From assembly GCA_905236255.1 (NCBI GenBank), contig CAJOPK010000031.1, positions 1-5,615 on the forward strand: a stretch of 5,615 nucleotides of DNA, given 5' to 3'. The notes beneath the pieces are model-generated. The model did no database searches. It was given only the letters and a program-made list of their open reading frames with translations, and had not been told where the DNA came from. Below are positions 1 to 4,762 of this stretch, piece by piece; the stretch's first letter is position 1, and each line of letters begins with the position of its first letter. Source of the DNA: an uncultured Selenomonadaceae bacterium. GTDB lineage: Bacteria > Bacillota > Negativicutes > Selenomonadales > Selenomonadaceae. The translations under genes were made by a program, and so were the position numbers.

Positions 1-56
1 AATAAGCTGAAGCCGAATCCACACCGTCGGTCTGTCGTTTCTGTGTTAAACGGCAC
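1..56 (-). other. possible start of a leftward gene or RNA, cut by window edge
   Basis: A leftward frame opens with GTG at 56-54 and stays open to the window edge (18 codons, beginning V/M-P-F-N-T-E-T-T-D). An AAGG purine run lies about 5 nt upstream. The promoter at 70-98 points into it, which supports transcription in this direction. However, the predicted transcript start (near 62-65) leaves almost no room for a leader with a ribosome binding site, so the real start may lie outside the window, or the product may be an untranslated RNA. On the opposite strand a frame is also open from base 1 to a TAA at 85-87, so the tail of a rightward gene cannot be excluded. I recognise neither peptide. 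Confidence 0.25.
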
Positions 57-65
57 AAACACCTT

Positions 66-92
66 TTTGATTATATTAAATGAATAATCAAA
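66..92. promoter_or_regulatory. 9+9 bp perfect inverted repeat, probable operator
   Basis: TTTGATTAT (66-74) is mirrored exactly by ATAATCAAA (84-92) with a 9-nt spacer. The palindrome covers the -10 box and nearly the whole spacer of the leftward promoter. That is where a dimeric repressor would block RNA polymerase. Half-site centres are about 18 bp apart, close to two helical turns. The half-site resembles but does not match the Fur core TGATAAT, so I do not assign a regulator family. A weak hairpin is the alternative reading, but there is no GC-rich stem to make a good terminator. Confidence 0.45.
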
Positions 93-98
93 TTGCAA
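70..98 (-). promoter_or_regulatory. leftward sigma-70/SigA-type promoter
   Basis: Read on the minus strand, TTGCAA (98-93) is followed after exactly 17 nt by a perfect TATAAT (75-70). This predicts a start near 62-65 and transcription out of the left edge. The -35 box is a partial match to TTGACA. The spacing and the consensus -10 make this one of the two best promoter candidates in the window, although AT-rich DNA raises the chance of a false hit. Confidence 0.55.
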
Positions 99-187
99 TA
101 TTTTTATCATTTTTAGTGACTATATTTCGATATGTAAATTTTAGCAAAAATAGAAAATTTTGTAAATAAAACCGGCGGTTTACATCA

Positions 188-425
188 CGGGCGTTTCATA
201 AAGCCGGAAATTTCGTAACCGGCATGGCGATTTGATGTTAAACCCAAAAATGAATAAATTTTTAACCAACTTTTCTTTGTCCGGCAACAAAGAAAAGTTA
301 CAAAAGAAAATGCCTCCGTATGTCGCGAGCAACGCCCGTCCGGGGCGGCGCCGCTTGTCCGTAATTTCGGAATTAAAAATCGGCGTTTATCTGTTCGGAT
401 CGCCGGAAAATTTGTGAAACGCCCG
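188..425. repeat. 238-bp block bounded by 15-bp inverted repeats (MITE-like or structured RNA)
   Basis: The left arm 188-202 (CGGGCGTTTCATAAA) and the reverse complement of the right arm 411-425 (CGGGCGTTTCACAAA) agree at 14 of 15 positions. The single difference is a T opposite G, so it could still pair as G-U in RNA. Inside are a GCCGG/CCGGC stem (203-207 with 219-223), the 13-bp hairpin at 268-299 and a CGCCC/GGGCG stem (333-337 with 343-347). Two readings fit: a small non-autonomous mobile or dispersed repeat with terminal inverted repeats, or a multi-branched structured RNA closed by a long stem. No clear target-site duplication adjoins the arms, and there is no coding capacity for a transposase. 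Confidence 0.5.
268..299. repeat. perfect 13-bp hairpin with 6-nt loop
   Basis: AACTTTTCTTTGT (268-280) pairs perfectly with ACAAAGAAAAGTT (287-299) around the loop CCGGCA. It is followed by an imperfect second copy of the right-arm word, ACAAAAGAAAA (300-310). It lacks the U-run of a terminator in either direction. From memory, closely similar CTTTTCTTTG/CAAAGAAAAG hairpins followed by ACAAAAGAAAATGC recur as dispersed intergenic repeats in many bacterial genomes. I could not verify that here. Confidence 0.65.
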
Positions 426-429
426 CCCC

Positions 430-447
430 CCCACTTCTATAAGTGGG
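430..447. repeat. 7-bp hairpin, possible IS200/IS605-type end remnant
   Basis: CCCACTT (430-436), loop CTAT, AAGTGGG (441-447) forms a clean stem. Pairing continues outward with interruptions (the C-rich run from 421 against GGAGGAC at 446-452). No U-run follows directly, so it is a poor intrinsic terminator. Hairpins with this sequence are, in my recollection, common at the ends of IS200/IS605-family elements and at the 3' side of tnpB guide-RNA regions. No tnpA or tnpB remnant is present in the window, so the link is an inference only. Confidence 0.4.
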
Positions 448-475
448 AGGACTCGCTAATTTAGAATAAAATTTT

Positions 476-504
476 TTGCATTTTTCTTTCATTCTTGATA
501 AAAT
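476..504 (+). promoter_or_regulatory. promoter of the two-component operon (extended -10)
   Basis: TTGCAT (476-481), a 17-nt spacer, then TAAAAT (499-504), five of six matches to TATAAT and preceded by TGA, giving an extended -10 (TGN). The predicted start near 510-513 leaves a leader of about 25 nt before the regulator's ATG at 537. It also rules out the upstream in-frame TTG at 495 as the start, because that lies inside the promoter. It lies immediately downstream of the repeat block at 188-447. Confidence 0.55.
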
Positions 505-536
505 ATGAAAAAATTTTTAAGGAAGGTGTCGGAAGT

Positions 537-1211
537 ATGATGCGGGTATTACTTGCCGAAGACGACAAGCGGCTCGGCAAACTTATCGAATATATGCTCA
601 ATCAAAACAGAATCAATGTCGAATGGGTGCAGAACGGCGCGGATATTTATGAATATGCCATGTATTCCGAGTACGACATTTTGATTTTGGATTGGATGAT
701 GCCGAACGTCACCGGGATCGAGGCTTGTCGTCGTCTGCGCGAGGACGGCTACGAAAAGGCAATTTTGATGCTGACGGCAAAAGATACGATTGAAGATCGC
801 GTCACCGGACTTGATGCCGGCGCGGACGATTATCTTGTCAAGCCTTTTGAATTTGAAGAACTTCTTGCCCGACTTCGCGCTTTGGGTCGTCGCAGCAATC
901 AAAAAATTCAGCAGGAGATTTTGGAAATTGGCGAATTTACTCTGAATCGCACGACAAAAGTCCTCAGCAAGAAAAATCAGGTTATTCAGCTTTCTCCGCG
1001 TGAATTTCAGATTTTTGATCTCCTGGCACAAAACTTGGGCGCGGTTGTTCCCCGCGATATAATTTTGGACAGAATTTGGGGATTGGAGCGCGACATAACT
1101 TCAAACAATATAGATTCTTATATGAAAATCCTCCGAAAGAAATTGCAGGAAGTTGACGGAAATATTGCAATTCGCACGGTTCGCGGCATAGGTTACAAAT
1201 TGGAAACTTGA
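537..1211 (+). CDS. OmpR/PhoB-family response regulator, DNA-binding
   Basis: Cytoplasmic transcription factor of a two-component system, 224 aa, a normal length for the family. The N-terminal receiver domain (about 1-118) has the acidic pair Asp9-Asp10, phospho-acceptor Asp52 in ILDWMMP, Thr80 and Lys102 in VKPF, so all key residues for phosphorylation and switching are present. The C-terminal winged helix (about 125-223) shows the family signatures LSPREFQIFDLL, the IWG turn, the recognition-helix region NNIDSYMKILRKKL, and TVRGIGYKLE at the end. I chose ATG 537 because AAGGAAGG (519-526) lies about 10 nt upstream. ATG 540 would give the common MRVLLAEDD start and is the alternative. The frame is open back to a TTG at 495, but that codon sits in the promoter. 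The histidine kinase follows 19 bp downstream in the same operon. The target genes cannot be told from sequence; autoregulation is common in such operons but not shown here. Confidence 0.95.
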   Translation: MMRVLLAEDDKRLGKLIEYMLNQNRINVEWVQNGADIYEYAMYSEYDILILDWMMPNVTGIEACRRLREDGYEKAILMLTAKDTIEDRVTGLDAGADDYLVKPFEFEELLARLRALGRRSNQKIQQEILEIGEFTLNRTTKVLSKKNQVIQLSPREFQIFDLLAQNLGAVVPRDIILDRIWGLERDITSNNIDSYMKILRKKLQEVDGNIAIRTVRGIGYKLET

Positions 1212-1230
1212 GCCGGAGGAAATTTTTTGT

Positions 1231-2535
1231 ATGGAAATGTTCGGGCGCAGTCGGCGGCAACTCACTTTGACATATTCTCTGGTGATGTGTTTGTTTTTGT
1301 TTGTCCTGATTTTCTTCGTACACAAGACAATGGATTGGGCGATGTTTTCGGAACAGGCGGCGGAACTTTCGGACGCGGCGGATTCCATTGCGGAAACCCG
1401 CGCCTATTATGTTCACCGTCCGAATGCCGCCGCCGATGAAAATTGGTTTTATCGGAATACCAACGACAGACTTTTTTTCTATGTTTTCAATGAGGAGAAA
1501 AAACTTGTCGGATTTGTCCGGGCATCTTTCAAAATAGAATCTTTCATAATGGACGTTATCACCGGCGAAAAATTGGAAACCGGCGCGACGGAAGTTTTCG
1601 CTCAACCCAACGAATTCGGACGAACGACAACCATAATGATGACTTCAAAGGAAATTCGACTGAACGGAATCACTCAAACAATTTACGTCGGCAAAGACGT
1701 TACCGCGCTTTATTCCGGCTTGCAAAAGGCAACTTACGCGCTCGTGTTTTTGGGAGTAATTGCGCTGATACTTGCAACGATAATCGGTCATTTCATGGCG
1801 GGACGGGCGATAATTCCGCTCCGGGAGGCTTACGACAAACAGAAACAATTTGCGGCGGACGCTTCACACGAACTCCGGACACCTTTGGCGGTTGTCATGG
1901 CTTCCGCAGATTTGCTCATGGCGGATCCTTCAATAAAAGAACCTTTCCTGCGCGAAGTAATCGGCGACGTAAAAAGCGAAGTCAAAAAAATGTCGAAACT
2001 TGTAAGCGATTTGCTTTTGGTTGCAAGAAGTGACAACAATGCGCTGAAAATGACTTTGAAAAAAATCGATCTCGGCGAACTTTTAAAGCAGAATGTCCGA
2101 ATGATGAAACCGCTTGCCGAAAAGAAAAATATCGAACTTTCCGGTGAAAATTTCAGAAAAGTTTCAATGATCGCCGACGAACAAAAAATTAAACAGCTGA
2201 TTTTGATTTTGGCGGACAATGCGATAAAGTACACGCCGGAAGGCGGCAAGGTCATTGTGCGCCTGGAAGATGTCGATTCTTCTTCCGCAACTTTTTCCGT
2301 GCGTGACAGCGGCATCGGCATTGACGAAAAGGACAAAGAAAAGATTTTTGAAAGATTTTATCGCGTCGATAAAGCCCGTTCCCGTGAGGCGGGCGGCAAC
2401 GGGCTGGGTCTTTCGATAGCGACGGAAATTTTGAGGTTGCATGAGGGAAAAATTTTCGTCGATTCGGAGCCGGGAGTCGGAACAAAATTTACCGTAAAAC
2501 TCAAGACAAATTTGAAAAAAAAGAGCGTTTCATGA
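1231..2535 (+). CDS. membrane sensor histidine kinase, partner of the upstream regulator
   Basis: 434-aa inner-membrane kinase that should autophosphorylate on His213 and pass the phosphate to the upstream regulator. Order: short basic N-terminus; TM1 about 11-30; extracytoplasmic sensor of about 138 residues (31-168), whose end (YVGKDVTALYSGL) is reminiscent of a PAS/Cache-like fold; TM2 about 170-189; HisKA with ASHELRTPL (His213); HATPase_c with the N box LADNAIKYTPEGG (Asn330), G1 DSGIGI (Asp359, Gly361, Gly363), F box IFERFYR, and G2 GGNGLGLS (Gly389-393). All catalytic motifs are intact. Only about 24 residues separate TM2 from His213, so there is no full HAMP domain, just one linker helix starting RAIIPLREA. 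Start ATG 1231 follows GGAGGA (1215-1220) by 10 nt; ATG 1237 is possible. The signal sensed is unknown. The last codons (KKKSVS, stop 2533-2535) are part of the terminator stem-loop. Confidence 0.94.
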   Translation: MEMFGRSRRQLTLTYSLVMCLFLFVLIFFVHKTMDWAMFSEQAAELSDAADSIAETRAYYVHRPNAAADENWFYRNTNDRLFFYVFNEEKKLVGFVRASFKIESFIMDVITGEKLETGATEVFAQPNEFGRTTTIMMTSKEIRLNGITQTIYVGKDVTALYSGLQKATYALVFLGVIALILATIIGHFMAGRAIIPLREAYDKQKQFAADASHELRTPLAVVMASADLLMADPSIKEPFLREVIGDVKSEVKKMSKLVSDLLLVARSDNNALKMTLKKIDLGELLKQNVRMMKPLAEKKNIELSGENFRKVSMIADEQKIKQLILILADNAIKYTPEGGKVIVRLEDVDSSSATFSVRDSGIGIDEKDKEKIFERFYRVDKARSREAGGNGLGLSIATEILRLHEGKIFVDSEPGVGTKFTVKLKTNLKKKSVS

Positions 2536-2553
2536 TTTCGTGAAACGCTCTTT
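2515..2553. terminator. bidirectional intrinsic terminator between convergent operons
   Basis: AAAGAGCGTTTCA (2520-2532) pairs perfectly with TGAAACGCTCTTT (2541-2553), a 13-bp stem with an 8-nt loop that can tighten by T-G and G-C pairs to 15 bp and a 4-nt loop. Read leftward, the stem runs into eight U's (A-run 2515-2522), a strong terminator for map-priA. Read rightward, only UUU follows before CAAU, so termination of the kinase transcript is probably weaker. The kinase stop codon lies in the loop and the priA stop (2555-2553) touches the other arm, so both genes' 3' ends form part of the element. Confidence 0.88.
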
Positions 2554-4748
2554 CAATCCGTGCTTATCGGGTCGGGGTCTATCGTAACATCGTCCCGCCT
2601 GTGCAAATCGTACCGGCGCATTATCTCCAAAACTTCCGGCAAATCTCCGCTCTTTATCAACAAAACAAATCTGTATTCGCCGCGAAAATTTGAAATCATC
2701 GCCGCAATCGGGCCCAAAACTTCATGATGCGCCTCCGATTGTTCAAATTCGATTTTGAAAATCGCCGCAATTTTTTCCGCCTCGTTTAAGGCTTTTTCCT
2801 CTTTTTTGTCCCGGAAAATCAATTTGATTAAACGGCTGTAAGGCGGGAAAAAAAGTTCCCGGCGCATGGGCAATTCGCTTTCAAAAAAAGATTCGTAATC
2901 CTGCCGGCAACCGAATACAACCGCCGGCGCGTCCGGATTGTAAGCCTGAACGACAACTTTTCCCGGCAATTCGGCTCGTCCCGCCCGTCCGGCAGCTTGC
3001 GTTATCAGCATAAAACACTGTTCAGCCGCCCGGAATGAAGGTATATTAAGTGACGCGTCCGCACTCAAAATTCCGACGGCGGTAACATTTTGAAGATCGT
3101 GACCTTTCGCAACCATTTGCGTACCGAATAAAATATCGTATTCTTTTTTTGCAAAGGCGTTTAAAATTTTTCCGTGTGCAAATTTTGAAGTCGTCGTGTC
3201 CCTGTCCATTCTCAAAATTCGGGCATCCGGCAATTCTTCCCGCAAAAATTTTTCCAATTTCTCCGTTCCGGTGCCGAAAAATTTTATGTATTTGCTCCCG
3301 CAATTCGGGCAAATTTTCGGAACGGGTTTTTGAATATCGCAGTGATGACATTTTAAACTTCCGTCTTTATGGTAAGTCATGGGAAGTCCGCAATCCGGGC
3401 ATTTTACGACTTCTCCGCACTCCCGGCACATTACGAAAGTCGAAAAGCCGCGCCGATTTAAAAGCAAAATTGCCTGTTGACCTTCGGATAAAGTTTCGGT
3501 CAGCAAATTTTTCAGACTTTTGCTCAAAACGCTTTTATTTCCGGATTTCAATTCGGCGCGCATATCGACACATTCGACTTCCGGCAAAGGCTGATTCATC
3601 GCCCGGAAAGGAAGATTCAAATAAACAAGCTCACCGGAAATTTTTGCCCGGAAATAAGTTTCAAGGCTCGGTGTTGCGGATCCGAAAATTATTGCGGCAT
3701 TGTGAAATTTTGCAAATTCTTCCGCAACAATCCGGGCGTGATAATGCGGCGATTCGCTTTGCTTGTAAGAAAAATCCTGCTCCTCGTCCATAACAATCAA
3801 CCCGATATTGTCAAGAGGCGTAAAAAGTGCCGACCGCGCCCCGATTACAACGCCGGATTCGCCGTTGCGGATTCTGTAAAAAGCATCGCTGCGCTCGCCG
3901 ATACTCAATCTGCTGTGAATGACCGTCAAATCCGGGAAATAAGATTTAAAATTTTTTACGGTCTGCTCGGTCAAAGAAATTTCCGGAACAAGTATGACGA
4001 CATTTTTGCCCAAAGTCCGGGTGATTTTCGCAAGTTCGACGTAAATTTGAGTTTTGCCGGAACCGGTTACGCCGTGCAACAAAAAGCTCTTGAAAATTCC
4101 GGATTCGATAATTTTTTTTACTTCCGCGACTGCCGCCTTTTGATATTCGTTCAATTCAAAATTATTTTCTCTGCCGGAAAAATTCGCGTAACTGTCGCGA
4201 AAAACTCTTTGACTTCCGATTTCAATATAGCCGGATTTTTCAAGATTGTTGACTGTTGCCGGAGAAATTTTTTCCGCAAAAATATCTTTGACGGCAACTT
4301 CCCCGTTGACTTTCAAAAACTTCAGAAGTTTGAGTTGTGCCGGTCTGCGGGAAAATTCTTTTTCGTCAAAATCCTTGACAAGTTTTGCCGTCCTTTCAAA
4401 TTGCGGAGAAATTTTTTTGCCGGCATTTCCGGGCATGAAAAGCGACATTGTTTGAGCAGTCGGACACAAATAAAAATCGGACAGCATCTCCGCCGCCGAA
4501 ATCATTTTGGGAGTAAACCACGCTTCATCGTCAATAACTTCCGAAATATTTTTCAGTTCAAAATCGAAATCCGTTTCTTCCGCTTCATAAACCCTTACAA
4601 CGAAACCGTCAATTTTTTCCCGCCCTCCGAACGGTACAAAAACACGCCAACCGGCAGTCAAAAAATTGAATTTTTCCGGGACTTTGTAAGTAAAAGTTTT
4701 ATCTATGGACTTTACCTGAACATTTGCGTAAATTTCCGCAACCGTCAT
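2553..4748 (-). CDS. priA: primosomal protein N' (PriA), replication-restart helicase
   Basis: Superfamily 2 DNA helicase that recognises stalled or collapsed forks and reloads the replicative helicase, in the cytoplasm. 731 aa from the ATG, equal to the usual length. Order: N-terminal 3'-DNA-binding domain (about 1-105, containing IDKTFTYKVPE); winged-helix segment (about 115-190); helicase lobe 1 with Walker A GVTGSGKT (226-233), LVPEISLTEQ, motif II DEEQ (321-324), and motif III GSATPS; a zinc-binding insertion with four CxxC pairs (Cys441/444, 450/453, 467/470, 480/483); lobe 2 with GTGTEKLEKFL, GTQMVAKGHD and the arginine-finger motif QAAGRAGR (584-591); then the C-terminal domain ending IDPDP. 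Motif II is DEEQ where PriA usually has DEEH. I chose ATG 4748 because GAGGAG (4762-4757) is 8 nt upstream; an adjacent TTG at 4751 would add one residue at only 5 nt spacing. It lies downstream of map in one operon and ends in the shared terminator. Confidence 0.96.
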   Translation of the reverse strand: MTVAEIYANVQVKSIDKTFTYKVPEKFNFLTAGWRVFVPFGGREKIDGFVVRVYEAEETDFDFELKNISEVIDDEAWFTPKMISAAEMLSDFYLCPTAQTMSLFMPGNAGKKISPQFERTAKLVKDFDEKEFSRRPAQLKLLKFLKVNGEVAVKDIFAEKISPATVNNLEKSGYIEIGSQRVFRDSYANFSGRENNFELNEYQKAAVAEVKKIIESGIFKSFLLHGVTGSGKTQIYVELAKITRTLGKNVVILVPEISLTEQTVKNFKSYFPDLTVIHSRLSIGERSDAFYRIRNGESGVVIGARSALFTPLDNIGLIVMDEEQDFSYKQSESPHYHARIVAEEFAKFHNAAIIFGSATPSLETYFRAKISGELVYLNLPFRAMNQPLPEVECVDMRAELKSGNKSVLSKSLKNLLTETLSEGQQAILLLNRRGFSTFVMCRECGEVVKCPDCGLPMTYHKDGSLKCHHCDIQKPVPKICPNCGSKYIKFFGTGTEKLEKFLREELPDARILRMDRDTTTSKFAHGKILNAFAKKEYDILFGTQMVAKGHDLQNVTAVGILSADASLNIPSFRAAEQCFMLITQAAGRAGRAELPGKVVVQAYNPDAPAVVFGCRQDYESFFESELPMRRELFFPPYSRLIKLIFRDKKEEKALNEAEKIAAIFKIEFEQSEAHHEVLGPIAAMISNFRGEYRFVLLIKSGDLPEVLEIMRRYDLHRRDDVTIDPDPISTD

Positions 4749-4756
4749 CAAATTCG

Positions 4757-4762
4757 CTCCTC
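4757..4762 (-). promoter_or_regulatory. priA ribosome binding site overlapping the map stop codon
   Basis: GAGGAG read on the minus strand sits 8 nt before the priA ATG and shares its first two bases with the map TGA (4763-4761). A ribosome terminating on map therefore covers the priA initiation site, which suggests translational coupling of the two genes. It also supports ATG 4748 over TTG 4751. Confidence 0.8.

Larger units (their letters stand above)
99..475. other. gene-free intergenic region with structured, inserted-looking DNA
   Basis: No supported protein gene lies here. Positions 99-170 are very AT-rich with nothing distinct. A small inverted repeat, TGTAAA (161-166) with TTTACA (179-184), encloses a short AAACC/GGTTT stem. 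From 188 the composition changes: inverted repeats, a perfect hairpin and a GC-rich stretch (about 320-355, including the self-complementary GCGGCGCCGC at 345-354) run to the hairpin at 430-447. After that the DNA returns to AT-rich sequence leading into the regulator's promoter. A frame open at 232-417 has no ribosome binding site and runs through the hairpins, so I do not call it a gene. Confidence 0.6.

Noticed and set aside
171..230. Riboswitch-like region (GCCGG/CCGGC stem, possible c-di-GMP aptamer resemblance)
   Set aside because: The conserved core residues of the GEMM aptamer are not present, and the predicted start of the two-component transcript lies downstream at about 510, so this region would not be in its leader.
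232..417. 61-codon open frame on the plus strand
   Set aside because: No ribosome binding site before TTG 232 or ATG 235. It runs straight through the 13-bp hairpin and the GC-rich palindromes, and the peptide has no recognisable domain. It reads like translated repeat DNA.
430..478. Intrinsic terminator at the 430-447 hairpin
   Set aside because: The nearest T-run (472-477) is about 25 nt from the stem, and no gene ends just upstream.
495..536. N-terminal extension of the response regulator from TTG 495
   Set aside because: The 14 extra codons cover the predicted -10 box and the purine-rich ribosome binding site, and receiver domains normally begin right at MRVLLAEDD.
549..1031. 160-codon minus-strand frame opposite the response regulator
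   Set aside because: Shadow of a clear receiver-domain gene; no motif or translation signal of its own.
3149..3793. 214-codon plus-strand frame within priA
   Set aside because: Antisense to the zinc-binding and helicase region of PriA; composition and lack of motifs mark it as a shadow.
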